From: Euryarchaeota archaeon UBA256 | Lineage (GTDB): Archaea; Thermoplasmatota; Poseidoniia; Poseidoniales; Poseidoniaceae | Length of the DNA stretch: 18,338 bases | Assembly (NCBI GenBank): GCA_002494645.1 | Contig: DACE01000010.1 | Coordinates: 1-18,338, forward strand | Reading direction: 5' to 3' | Shown here: positions 7,340 to 15,402 of the stretch, piece by piece | Layout: each line of letters opens with the position of its first letter | Position numbering within the stretch: the stretch's first letter is position 1 | Made by a program: the position numbers and the translations under genes | Notes under the pieces: model-generated | What the model saw: only the letters and a program-made list of their open reading frames with translations | Databases searched by the model: none | What the model was told of the DNA's origin: nothing

Positions 7340-8104
7340 ATGGAATTCTTTGTGAGTGGACCGAACTCTGGGAACCTCATCGTCACAGCATTCTTGATTG
7401 TTGCATTGTTGGTTCTTTCTTCCCGTGCAAAGATGCTCGATAAGAAGGGAGCAAATGCCGCCGCCATCCTCGGATTGGTCGTCGGTGGTCTCGGTCATTG
7501 GACATGGTTGTTGATTCTTCTCGGGTTCCTTCTCAGTTCGCACAAAGCGACAAAATGGAAGTTCGATGACAAAACAGCCCTCGGCCTTTGTGAATCAAGC
7601 GATGGCCACCGCGGGTGGACCAATGTGGTCGCTAACGGTGCAATCCCGGGCCTTGTTTGCATTTTAGCATACCTCTCGGAGGACTATGACGCAATCGTTT
7701 GGATGTTTGGAGCCGCTGTCGCTGTAGCAGCAGCAGATACTTTTGCCAGTGAAATTGGGTGTCTTGACTCCCGTGTTCGAATGATCACGACCTTCAAGCC
7801 TTGCGAACAAGGCGAAAACGGTGGCTTTTCACCCAATGGGCAACTTGCTGCCGCCGCAGGGTCCATCGTAGTTGCCTTGCTCACCTTCACGGCGTGGGGA
7901 TTGACTCAAACCACCTCATCGTTCGAAGAGGGGATGCCCATCTTCATCGTTCTGACCGTCATTGGCTGGCTTGGCTGTCAAGTTGACAGTTACCTCGGTG
8001 CGATTTTTGAAAATCGTGGTTATCTCAGCAAAGGCGGCGTGAATGGGCTTGCCATTCTCAGCGGCGTATTGCTCATGTGGCTGTACCTCGGAAGCCCTTT
8101 GTAA
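7340..8104 (+). CDS. DUF92 family integral membrane protein (TMEM19/VTE6-like)
   Basis: 254 residues with about six transmembrane helices. Conserved DUF92 blocks are visible: AAADTFASEIG at about 130-140, NGGFSPNGQLAAAAGS at about 160-175 and a C-terminal block GCQVDSYLGAIFENRG then GGVNGLA (212-237). The plant and cyanobacterial member VTE6 phosphorylates phytyl-phosphate in isoprenoid salvage. An equivalent role on geranylgeranyl or phytyl phosphates would suit an archaeon with isoprenoid lipids, but this is inference from distant family members. The open frame could begin at a GTG at 7328. I chose the ATG because AAGGTGG (7325-7331) lies 8 bases before it, ideal for a ribosome binding site. 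It starts 93 bases after the PrsW gene; TTCATATAC near 7250-7258 is a weak TATA candidate, so it may have its own promoter. Confidence 0.85.
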   Translation: MEFFVSGPNSGNLIVTAFLIVALLVLSSRAKMLDKKGANAAAILGLVVGGLGHWTWLLILLGFLLSSHKATKWKFDDKTALGLCESSDGHRGWTNVVANGAIPGLVCILAYLSEDYDAIVWMFGAAVAVAAADTFASEIGCLDSRVRMITTFKPCEQGENGGFSPNGQLAAAAGSIVVALLTFTAWGLTQTTSSFEEGMPIFIVLTVIGWLGCQVDSYLGAIFENRGYLSKGGVNGLAILSGVLLMWLYLGSPL

Positions 8105-8155
8105 GGCTGGACTTGAGGGCATTGGATTCTTGAACTGAAACCCTTTGGTCGGTTC

Positions 8156-10462
8156 ATGGGGCGTCAATTCTGGGTCATCGGCGCCCTCTTCTTGATGCTC
8201 ACCCTGTCCCTGTCAAGTACGGTAACAGCGAATAACGACGAGAACTTCGAACCCGGTTTTGTCGAATGGACCATCATACCTAACGAGCGTTTGTTTGTTG
8301 AGGGGGCAGACATTGAGGAAGCCATACTGCAGCGAGGCCAAACCGATTCTGCCGTTGGTGGGTTAACGGTTGGTGTCACCAATGACGCTGTTCCTGTGTT
8401 CACGCTTCAAAGCCCCCCCGTTGAGCAAGCCATCGAAACCAATGTCATGATGGGCGTCTATTTTTCCGTCATTCTCGACGGTGGTGGAGGACCACAAACT
8501 TGTACTCGCCAAACCTTCGTTGAGTCTTCGACCACACTCTACTATTCAGTGAATGTGGGTGGAAGTGAGGTGTACAGTGCCAGTGTGACACAAGTCGTCG
8601 ACACCGTAACTGAAAATGACGCTATGAATTTTTCAGGTGAGATGCAGAATGTATCGCTCAGTTTAGCGCCTGGTGACAGCTTCACGCTGAGCCTCTCCAT
8701 TCATCACCAATGCTTGGGAACACAAGCACGGGTACAGTGGGGAGGATTTGAGCAAAACAGCGGGGGCATCATCATGGAGGGTGTCATCTTCCAACCCGAA
8801 GCACGAATTTTGGTGGATGCCTCGCGCCTCGCACACGTTGAATTCGAGCATCGCCTCCCTTGGGGTCTTGAAGATCTCCGTGATGAAAAGTGGGAGATTT
8901 GGGGACCATTGGACCCATCAGAGAAGAGTATCCGAGACGGCGAATACCTTGTTGAGACAAGTGCTGGGAGAATCCGAATGACCCGCGATTTGGGAGGAAA
9001 CGATACGGTCTATACGTGGTCTGGAACCAAAACCCTACCCGTTGGTGACCTCAACCTTCAGTTTTGCATGCGAACCGTTGCAGGCGACCTCAACAGCGAT
9101 TGTCACGCAGAAGGCATTATTCGCTTTGAAGTGACAAGGGGTGATGATGGATTTGCGAATGCCTCCCTGTGGTTGAGCATCACTACCTTCCTCGCCTTAG
9201 CGGGCTACATCGTGAATTCCTTCCGAAGTGGATTGCTTCTGCCACTCCCGATTCTTGGCGCCTTGTTGGTCTTGGCCCTCTTGACGCTACCCACTGTCTT
9301 TGACCAACCCAATCTCGGTGCAGATGCCAGCATACTCGAGAATACAAAGGTGCTCGATTCAACGCTCATCGGGCTTGATGGGAATGAACTCAAAGTCAGT
9401 GAACTCCTCAGGGGACACGAAGCACTTGTCATCGGAATGATGTTACCGGGCTCAGAGAACAGTTTGACCCAAGCCAATGAGTTCAATCGGACCATTGACC
9501 AATTGGGTGAGAGGATCCAAGTGATTCACATTGTGACTGGCGAAGACGCGAGGCTCTCTGATGTCAATTCTGTGGCAACTGCCACGAACAGTTCCTGGGG
9601 CGTTTATCTCGACGAGGACAGTGTGTTCGCCAACAGCCTCCCTGACGGAGCATCTGATTCCGTTCTCGTTCTTGACCCAGCCATGCATGTCACCTTTTCC
9701 CAACCTTCCTCAGCAGCCATGCTGGACATTGTAGAAGCGGTAGACGCCATCACATCTGGTGGCCCAAGTTCCCCTGGCATTTACTTCGGACTTTTGTTGG
9801 GACCCGGTCTCTTCTTGCTCTTTTTGGCCCTTCCAAGAGAAGAATGGACTGCGCCCGAAGAACCACTTCCACCCGGCCTTCTATGGGGCTCAATCATCCT
9901 CTCCTCGGGTGCAGGTTTGTTGCTGGTCAACCTTCCGTCGCTTATCCTCACCCTGCTCCCTATTGGCATGTCGGTACGCTTCCTTCTCGACATCGTCATG
10001 ATGCTTTGGATGTTGGAGATGTGCTTCTTCACAGCGAAACGAGGCTCACCTTACGAAGCCGACCTTCTGGGCAAGTTGATTCACTCCGTATTCCCCGCAG
10101 GGTTCAGAGAATGGCGCGACCCTGTTGATATGGACCGAGATGTCCTGTTGGGAATCTGGTTGGGATGGTTTGGATGGTTGAGTTTCCCTCACCTCTTCCC
10201 TCAATCCGTTGGCGCCACTGCACTTGCTGGTGGAAGTGGTATCGCTATGGCTGCATTCTTCCTTCTGCTCTTTGTGTTCACCGGAGGTTTCGTTGTCTTG
10301 TTACTGCGCATTGTAGCATCATGGGGTGGACCGTTCTCGAGACTCTTTGGTAAGTTCGGTGGTGAAGTCTTCGCTCAATTTGTCGGATGGATCTTGACAC
10401 CGATTGCACTTTGGATGGCACTGAGTACCGCCATCAGTGCCTTTGAACTCGGAGTTCTTTGA
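8156..10462 (+). CDS. Large membrane protein with exported N-terminal domain and cysteine-free thioredoxin-like domain
   Basis: 768 residues, not matching a family I can name. An N-terminal signal sequence (about 1-25) is followed by an exported beta-rich region (26-335) with four cysteines (116, 186, 304, 316) that could form two disulfides. Two helices follow (about 338-382). Next is a soluble domain (about 395-535) with the layout of AhpC/SCO-type thioredoxin folds: LIGLDGNELKVSELL, then ALVIGMMLPGS, IQVIHIV, SVLVLDP and a C-terminal helix. The loop where the reactive cysteines normally sit (LPGSENSLTQ) has none, so the domain is probably redox-inactive. About six further helices (541-764) finish the protein. 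The weak GGTCGG 3 bases before the ATG is the only start signal. It is followed closely by a Cas4/AddB-like gene that may be co-transcribed. Membrane topology and domain calls are read by eye. Confidence 0.7.
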   Translation: MGRQFWVIGALFLMLTLSLSSTVTANNDENFEPGFVEWTIIPNERLFVEGADIEEAILQRGQTDSAVGGLTVGVTNDAVPVFTLQSPPVEQAIETNVMMGVYFSVILDGGGGPQTCTRQTFVESSTTLYYSVNVGGSEVYSASVTQVVDTVTENDAMNFSGEMQNVSLSLAPGDSFTLSLSIHHQCLGTQARVQWGGFEQNSGGIIMEGVIFQPEARILVDASRLAHVEFEHRLPWGLEDLRDEKWEIWGPLDPSEKSIRDGEYLVETSAGRIRMTRDLGGNDTVYTWSGTKTLPVGDLNLQFCMRTVAGDLNSDCHAEGIIRFEVTRGDDGFANASLWLSITTFLALAGYIVNSFRSGLLLPLPILGALLVLALLTLPTVFDQPNLGADASILENTKVLDSTLIGLDGNELKVSELLRGHEALVIGMMLPGSENSLTQANEFNRTIDQLGERIQVIHIVTGEDARLSDVNSVATATNSSWGVYLDEDSVFANSLPDGASDSVLVLDPAMHVTFSQPSSAAMLDIVEAVDAITSGGPSSPGIYFGLLLGPGLFLLFLALPREEWTAPEEPLPPGLLWGSIILSSGAGLLLVNLPSLILTLLPIGMSVRFLLDIVMMLWMLEMCFFTAKRGSPYEADLLGKLIHSVFPAGFREWRDPVDMDRDVLLGIWLGWFGWLSFPHLFPQSVGATALAGGSGIAMAAFFLLLFVFTGGFVVLLLRIVASWGGPFSRLFGKFGGEVFAQFVGWILTPIALWMALSTAISAFELGVL

Positions 10463-10500
10463 GGACGAGCATTATACACGTTGATGTTCAACACCGACCC

Positions 10501-11415
10501 ATGAATCACCGATCACCACACTGGAGTCAAACAAGTCAACGCCTGTTTAGCGAATGTTCACGTGCATGGGCACATCAATATGCCTTTATGGAACACCATG
10601 ACTCAATTCGTCGGTTTCCCTCACGACCCAGAACCTTTGATGAAATTACAGTACGAGTGGCACGCTTGATTTGGATTGAACGTCTCAACGACCAGTACCA
10701 GCGGAAGGTCTGGAGCGACCTGTACCGAAAAAGAAGGATTTCATCGGCCATGGATGAGATGTTATGGAGCGCAAGAATGGAGATCAGCGAACTACGAAAG
10801 GCTACGGCCAATCACAGGGTTTCAGAACAGTTGCGATTTCTTGAGCAGAGTACACTGTTGCGCAATGTCTTTTCTGAGCAAGGCAAACGTTGGGTCTATT
10901 TTCGACGGCTCGAGAAGGTAAGTCTCAAAGGAATCGACCTTTTTGCAGCACCAGATATCGCTGTTTTCCATCAAAACAAATGGACACTCATCCGGATTCG
11001 TTTTCGCTCAGGTAAGTGGTTACCAACAAGCGACCTTGAACACCGATTGATGGCCCATTGGGCTACAAAACAAACTGGATTCCCCTCTGCGACTCAAGAG
11101 TACAGAATCCGTGACCTCGCCTGGTCCAACGGCGTTTGGAGGGAGCGGCGTATTGAATTCAATGAACAACAAATGAATGAAGCAGTTGACCTTCTTCTCC
11201 ATGACCTCCAAGAAATGCGCTGGACACAACGTATGGCTTTAGCCGATCCTTCTTTGAATACCTTACCACTCGCTGCGAGCGAGAAAAGTTGTCGGACGTG
11301 CTTTCACCGAGAAAGTTGCCCCGCCAAAAACGGGTTGCAGAAAGCCAAGCAGAATCAGCGGGAATACCAAATTATGTTGAATTCAAAGCAGAGCAACAAG
11401 GTCAGCGAGTACTGA
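10501..11415 (+). CDS. Cas4/AddB-like PD-(D/E)XK protein with four-cysteine Fe-S pattern, catalytic core apparently degenerate
   Basis: 304 residues from this ATG. The N-terminal SQTSQRLFSECSRAWAHQY has the form of the first motif in Cas4 and AddB nuclease domains, with Cys19. The C-terminal SCRTCFHRESCPAK gives Cys264, Cys267 and Cys273 (C-x2-C-x5-C). Together these are the four ligands that hold a 4Fe-4S cluster in that family. The central part, APDIAVFHQNKWTLIRIRF, aligns with the nuclease core: Asp152 matches the first acidic residue, but the usual acidic-x-Lys step (as in vDyKtG) reads Arg165-Ile-Arg167. The protein may therefore bind DNA without cutting it. An in-frame TTG at 10459, overlapping the upstream stop by four bases and preceded by GGAG, is an alternative start adding 14 residues. 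The 3' end overlaps convergent tpiA by 33 bases. The family assignment comes from motif layout only. Confidence 0.65.
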   Translation: MNHRSPHWSQTSQRLFSECSRAWAHQYAFMEHHDSIRRFPSRPRTFDEITVRVARLIWIERLNDQYQRKVWSDLYRKRRISSAMDEMLWSARMEISELRKATANHRVSEQLRFLEQSTLLRNVFSEQGKRWVYFRRLEKVSLKGIDLFAAPDIAVFHQNKWTLIRIRFRSGKWLPTSDLEHRLMAHWATKQTGFPSATQEYRIRDLAWSNGVWRERRIEFNEQQMNEAVDLLLHDLQEMRWTQRMALADPSLNTLPLAASEKSCRTCFHRESCPAKNGLQKAKQNQREYQIMLNSKQSNKVSEY

Positions 11416-12048
11416 ATCAACGTCCTTAGCCTTGGTCACGCCACTAGCAAGAAGAACACCTTCCGCACCCAATTCGAGTGCTTTGGCTACGTCCCTGCCA
11501 TTTTTGACACCGGCGCCGCACAAGACCCGTACCTTGGGATTCACGGCTTTGACAGCAGCCACAGTATCGCTAACAATCGATGGGTCCGCTGTTGTCACGG
11601 AAATATCGCCACCGATGAGTTCAGGGGGTTCGACCGCGATGTAGGTCGGGTTAAGGGCTGCAAGCGCTCGTGCTTCATGCACGTCCGCAGCGCAGGCGCA
11701 AACGGGAAAACCTTCGGGAAGCATCGACAATAATTGTTCAACGTGCTCCAATGACACTTTGTGTTCGGCGTGATTGATGATACTACCAACTGCACCACGA
11801 GCAAGAGCTGTCGTGGGTTCAAGCCAGCCTGTGAATCCCCCCAAACCCACAGGGTCGAGATGTTGCGACCAAACTTCTACATGAGTTGAGGCCTGAGAAA
11901 GTGGAGCAAGGTCGAAGGCAGAAGCCACTGCAACGAATGTCGCAGGACCCTCTGATTGGGCCTCCATCGCTTCCAAAAGAAGTTGAGCGGCTTCACCTGA
12001 AGCACTTGCGTATGTTTTGAAATTCACGACAATCAGTGGCTTGGTCAT
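11383..12048 (-). CDS. tpiA: Triosephosphate isomerase, archaeal type
   Basis: 221 residues; interconverts dihydroxyacetone phosphate and glyceraldehyde 3-phosphate in glycolysis/gluconeogenesis. The length and motifs are those of the compact archaeal enzyme, not the ~250-residue bacterial or eukaryotic one. Asn9 and Lys11 lie in VVNFKTY, the electrophile His93 in IINHAEHK, and the catalytic base Glu140 in AVEPPELIGG. The C-terminal phosphate-binding loops read VLCGAGV and AEGVLLASG. It lies 62 bases downstream of the nucleotidyltransferase on the same strand, so the two may share a transcript. Its 3' end overlaps the last 33 bases of the convergent Cas4/AddB-like gene. Confidence 0.96.
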   Translation of the reverse strand: MTKPLIVVNFKTYASASGEAAQLLLEAMEAQSEGPATFVAVASAFDLAPLSQASTHVEVWSQHLDPVGLGGFTGWLEPTTALARGAVGSIINHAEHKVSLEHVEQLLSMLPEGFPVCACAADVHEARALAALNPTYIAVEPPELIGGDISVTTADPSIVSDTVAAVKAVNPKVRVLCGAGVKNGRDVAKALELGAEGVLLASGVTKAKDVDSVLADLVALL

Positions 12049-12110
12049 GAACAGAGCCAGCGGCCCATTGGATTTGAGGTTTCATCCTGCTGATGAAGAA
12101 AGAAACGGAA

Positions 12111-13130
12111 TCAATCGGTCAAAGGAGGCCACTGTCCGCCTTGCTGAACAGTACCGTTAGGCACCACAGCGCCGTGGTCAACCACGACTTCGGTGAGATG
12201 ACAAGCCGAACCAACATCAGCTCCTTTACCAATGAGGCAGGAGGTAAGCGTTGACCCCTCACCTACCACTGCCTTTGTCAGTAGCGTGGAGGCTTTGAGG
12301 TGTGCCGAACCAATACTGCAACCAGCACCGATCATTGATTCTTCAACGGTCGATTGGCCACTGATGGATTTGTAGGTCACTTCATCAGCGAACCATGAAG
12401 TTGTTCCAGCAGGTACGAGGCCTCTGCTCCATCGTTGGTGAGAAATTGAAGCTTTGACAGCCTCGCTCCAGGCTGCGGGTGTCCCTGCATCGATAAAATA
12501 GCCCTCGAAAGATTGCCCACTCAACAACTGCTCCGAGGCGAGAACAGGGAATACATCTCGTTCTATAGAATGCTTTTCGTGTGGCATGTAGTCAAAGATG
12601 TCATCTTCAAAAATGTAGGATCCAGCATTGATGAGGTTGGAGAACACCTCTTCGGGACGAGGTTTCTCCATGAAGCGAGTGATGCGTGAAGAGCCATCAA
12701 GCCCGACAATTCCGAAGCGTGTTGGGTCATCAACCTTCCAAAGACCGAGGGTGCCGATCGATTTGTTCTTGCTGTGAAGCGAAAGCATGGAAGATGCGTC
12801 AAGAGAAGAGATGATGTCTCCGTTAAAACAGGCAAAGGTGCCACTGACTACATCTCTGCAATTCCCAAGAGCACCTCCCGTCCCCAAAGGCTCATCTTCA
12901 GGGACGATTCGAACGTCAAAAGGTGAATCACTCGCTTTGAAATGCTCTTTGATTTGGTCAACGCGATAGCCCCCCGCAACCACTACTTCGTCCACCATGT
13001 CCACAGGTAGTGAACTTACTACGTGCTCCAGAAGGGTCTTGTCCAGCACGGGAAGGAGGGGTTTTGGTATGCTGTGCGTCCACGGTCGCAATCGTGACCC
13101 AACGCCACCCGCAAGAACCACGACCTGCAT
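12111..13130 (-). CDS. Sugar-phosphate nucleotidyltransferase (mannose-1-phosphate guanylyltransferase-like)
   Basis: 339 residues. It joins an NTP to a sugar 1-phosphate to make an activated nucleotide sugar for glycoconjugates. The nucleotide-binding signature is at 7-27 (AGGVGSRLRPWT, then PKPLLPV). EDEPLGTGGAL is at 78-88, the metal-binding Asp105 in FNGD, the sugar-site EKP at 155-157, NAGSYIF at 168-174 and FIDAGTP at 212-218. Residues about 255-330 form a left-handed beta-helix-like tail (repeated I-G-x-G and V-G-E-G steps), as in GDP-mannose pyrophosphorylase B. The exact sugar and base are not determined; glucose-1-phosphate thymidylyl/uridylyl transfer is the alternative. It is divergent from sucC across a 140-base gap, with a well-placed TATA-like box 25 bases before the start. 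Confidence 0.9.
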   Translation of the reverse strand: MQVVVLAGGVGSRLRPWTHSIPKPLLPVLDKTLLEHVVSSLPVDMVDEVVVAGGYRVDQIKEHFKASDSPFDVRIVPEDEPLGTGGALGNCRDVVSGTFACFNGDIISSLDASSMLSLHSKNKSIGTLGLWKVDDPTRFGIVGLDGSSRITRFMEKPRPEEVFSNLINAGSYIFEDDIFDYMPHEKHSIERDVFPVLASEQLLSGQSFEGYFIDAGTPAAWSEAVKASISHQRWSRGLVPAGTTSWFADEVTYKSISGQSTVEESMIGAGCSIGSAHLKASTLLTKAVVGEGSTLTSCLIGKGADVGSACHLTEVVVDHGAVVPNGTVQQGGQWPPLTD

Positions 13131-13148
13131 GAACTGACCCTCGGGCCA

Positions 13149-13163
13149 CTATGATATGAAAAG
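13149..13163 (-). promoter_or_regulatory. TATA-like box for the nucleotidyltransferase gene, positioned for a leaderless mRNA
   Basis: On the minus strand, CTTTTCATATCATAG is centred about 25 bases before the ATG at 13130. Archaeal transcription normally starts about 25 bases downstream of the TATA centre, so the message would begin at or very near the start codon. There is no Shine-Dalgarno upstream of that ATG, which agrees with leaderless initiation. Read on the plus strand, the same A/T-rich patch could serve sucC. A second A/T patch, AAAGTATTCAAAG near 13225-13237, lies closer to the sucC ATG. Nothing else is evident in the 13131-13270 gap. Confidence 0.4.
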
Positions 13164-13270
13164 CACGGGTTGATGAGGCCCTGAACGTGGCTCAAGCGCC
13201 TGTACCGCTCGTGCATGCTCCGGCAAAGTATTCAAAGACGGGCTTTGATTCGTTAGGTTTGGGAAGCGAC

Positions 13271-14479
13271 ATGAACATTCACGAATATCAAGGAAAAGCC
13301 TTGCTCAAAGCAAGTGGTGTACCCGTTCTTGAAGGCGTACACTGCACTACGGTAGAAGCCGCCCTGACAGCTTACGACAAACTCGGTAGCAAGGTCGTTG
13401 CCGTAAAATCTCAAATCCATGCAGGCGGACGCGGAAAGGGAACGTTGTATCATCCCGAAAGCCGTGAGCATGTCATGGATGGTGGAGTGAAAATTGCTTT
13501 TTCAAGAGAAGAAGTCAACACCTATGCCACCAATATTTTGGGCAACGTACTCGTTACCATTCAAACTGGTGATGAAGGCAAAATTGTGAACAACCTCTAT
13601 GTTGAAGCAGGTTGCGATATCGCTCACGAATATTACCTTGCTATTCTCGTTGATCGCGAGAACAAATCTGTTTTGATCATGGCATCGACGGAAGGTGGAA
13701 TGGACATTGAACATGTTGCAGAAACTACGCCCGAAAAAATACACAAAATCTCCGTCGACCCCAACGCTGGACTGCTCGGCTATCAAAAGCGTGATCTTGC
13801 ACTCGCCCTCGGTTTGACTGGGGCCGCTCACAAATTCTTTGCTAAGGCGCTGAGTTCAATGTACACCATGTTCGTTTCCAGCGACTGCTCCATGCTTGAA
13901 ATCAATCCCCTTGTCAAAACTGCTGACGAGCAGATTGTCGCCCTTGACGCCAAAGTATCCTTCGATGAAAACGCTGAATTCCGACATAAAGACTGGGATG
14001 AACTTCGTGACCTCTCTGAAGAGGAGGATGTTGAAATCCGTGCGAAAGAAACCGGACTTTCCTACGTCAAATTGGACGGGAACATCGGCTGCCTTGTGAA
14101 CGGAGCAGGACTCGCCATGGCGACCATGGACGTCATCAAGCTCTACGGGGGTGAACCTGCAAATTTCTTGGATGTCGGCGGTGGAGCCAATGAAGAGCAA
14201 GTGAAGACGGCTTTTTCGATCATCCTTGAAGACCCCAATGTCAAAGGAATTCTTGTCAATATTTTTGGAGGAATCATGCGTTGCGACATCATTGCTCGTG
14301 GTGTCATAGCAGCAACTGAAGCCCTCGACCTTGATGTCCCACTGGTGGTTCGTCTTGCTGGAACCAATGTTGACGAGGGCAAAGCAATCCTTGCAGCATC
14401 CGACCTCAACATCCACCCGGCTGACGACCTCGCTGAGGGTGCTCAACGAATTGTTGAATTGATTGGAGGTGCTGTTTGA
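13271..14479 (+). CDS. sucC: Succinyl-CoA synthetase (ADP/GDP-forming) subunit beta
   Basis: 402 residues, close to the usual ~390. This is the ATP-grasp subunit of the TCA-cycle enzyme that couples succinyl-CoA cleavage to nucleotide triphosphate synthesis. The N-terminus MNIHEYQGKALLKASGVPV matches the family start exactly, so I rejected the in-frame GTG at 13187 that would add 28 unrelated residues. Other family blocks are HAGGRGKG (nucleotide binding), STEGGMDIEHVAE, LEINPL, LDAK, GAGLAMATMD, FLDVGGGA and VNIFGGIMRCD (succinate/CoA side). The last base of its stop is the first base of the sucD start (TGATG), so the subunits are translationally coupled. Confidence 0.97.
   Translation: MNIHEYQGKALLKASGVPVLEGVHCTTVEAALTAYDKLGSKVVAVKSQIHAGGRGKGTLYHPESREHVMDGGVKIAFSREEVNTYATNILGNVLVTIQTGDEGKIVNNLYVEAGCDIAHEYYLAILVDRENKSVLIMASTEGGMDIEHVAETTPEKIHKISVDPNAGLLGYQKRDLALALGLTGAAHKFFAKALSSMYTMFVSSDCSMLEINPLVKTADEQIVALDAKVSFDENAEFRHKDWDELRDLSEEEDVEIRAKETGLSYVKLDGNIGCLVNGAGLAMATMDVIKLYGGEPANFLDVGGGANEEQVKTAFSIILEDPNVKGILVNIFGGIMRCDIIARGVIAATEALDLDVPLVVRLAGTNVDEGKAILAASDLNIHPADDLAEGAQRIVELIGGAV
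14465..14471 (+). promoter_or_regulatory. Ribosome binding site for sucD
   Basis: GGAGGTG sits inside the end of sucC, 7 bases before the sucD ATG. It is the clearest Shine-Dalgarno in the window and settles the start at 14479 over the in-frame TTG at 14476. Genes inside transcription units here appear to use such sites, whereas some first genes do not. Confidence 0.75.
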
Positions 14480-15402
14480 TGGCGATATGGATTGAAGAAG
14501 ATGCAAAGGTACTCGTTCAGGGAATCACTGGGAAGCAAGGTCAATTTCACGCTGATAAGATGGTGGAATACGGCACTCAAATCGTCGGGGGATGCACTCC
14601 CGGGAAAGGCGGTCAAAACGTTGACCTCCAAGGAAAGCCATACCCTGTTTGGGATTCAATGTTTGAAGCCATTGAAGCGACGGATGCCGATGCTACTGTG
14701 ATTTACGTTCCACCTCCCTTCGCTGCAGAAGCCATCATGGAGGCTGCCGATGCTTTTGATTCAATCAAAGGAGAAGGGGTTGTGGTCTGCATCACCGAAG
14801 GGATTCCTACCCTCGACATGGTCAAGGCCGTCGCCTTTGTCGAAAACCGCCCCGGTGTCCGTTTGATCGGACCAAATTGTCCCGGTATTATCACACCAGG
14901 TGATAGCGGTGGAGCAAAAATTGGAATCATGCCCGGCCATATTCATGCCAAGGGCCGTATTGGAATCGTATCCAAATCAGGAACCTTGACCTATGAGGCC
15001 GTAGCTCAAACCATGAGTATTGATGAGGGGCAATCCACCTGTGTGGGTATCGGAGGTGACCCCGTCAATGGAACGGGCTTCATCGAATGTTTGGCTGCTT
15101 TTCAGGCTGACGACCAAACTGAAGCCATCGTCATGATCGGCGAAATCGGCGGTAATGCTGAACAAGAAGCCGCTGCATGGGCAAAAGAACATGTCACCAA
15201 ACCCATTGTGGGATTCGTTGCTGGCGCAACCGCACCTCCGGGTAAGCGAATGGGCCACGCTGGAGCCATTATTTCGGGAGGAAAAGGAACGGCTGAGGAG
15301 AAGTTTGCAGCCTTTGAGGCAGCTGGTATCGCATGCGCAAAAGACCCATCCGAACTCGGCGCCGTGTTGCTTGAATCGCTCAAGGCAGCAGGACTACGCT
15401 GA
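14479..15402 (+). CDS. sucD: Succinyl-CoA synthetase subunit alpha
   Basis: 307 residues. This is the CoA-binding subunit of succinyl-CoA synthetase and carries the phosphohistidine. Motifs in order: VLVQGITGKQGQFHADKM (CoA-binding Rossmann domain), GGCTPGKGG, VIYVPPPFAA, CITEGIP, LIGPNCPGI, GIVSKSGTLTYE, GIGGDPVNGT, MIGEIGGNAE and GKRMGHAGAII, in which His260 is the residue phosphorylated during catalysis. It forms a two-gene unit with sucC. The stop codon TGA directly abuts the stop of the convergent helicase gene, with no intergenic base. Confidence 0.97.
   Translation: MAIWIEEDAKVLVQGITGKQGQFHADKMVEYGTQIVGGCTPGKGGQNVDLQGKPYPVWDSMFEAIEATDADATVIYVPPPFAAEAIMEAADAFDSIKGEGVVVCITEGIPTLDMVKAVAFVENRPGVRLIGPNCPGIITPGDSGGAKIGIMPGHIHAKGRIGIVSKSGTLTYEAVAQTMSIDEGQSTCVGIGGDPVNGTGFIECLAAFQADDQTEAIVMIGEIGGNAEQEAAAWAKEHVTKPIVGFVAGATAPPGKRMGHAGAIISGGKGTAEEKFAAFEAAGIACAKDPSELGAVLLESLKAAGLR

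Noticed and set aside
10501..11415. A CRISPR-associated Cas4 in a working CRISPR locus
   Set aside because: There are no Cas1, Cas2 or repeat-spacer elements in the window, and the catalytic core looks degenerate.
13187..13270. N-terminal extension of sucC from a GTG at 13187
   Set aside because: The 28 extra residues are unlike any SucC, whereas the ATG at 13271 gives the standard N-terminus.
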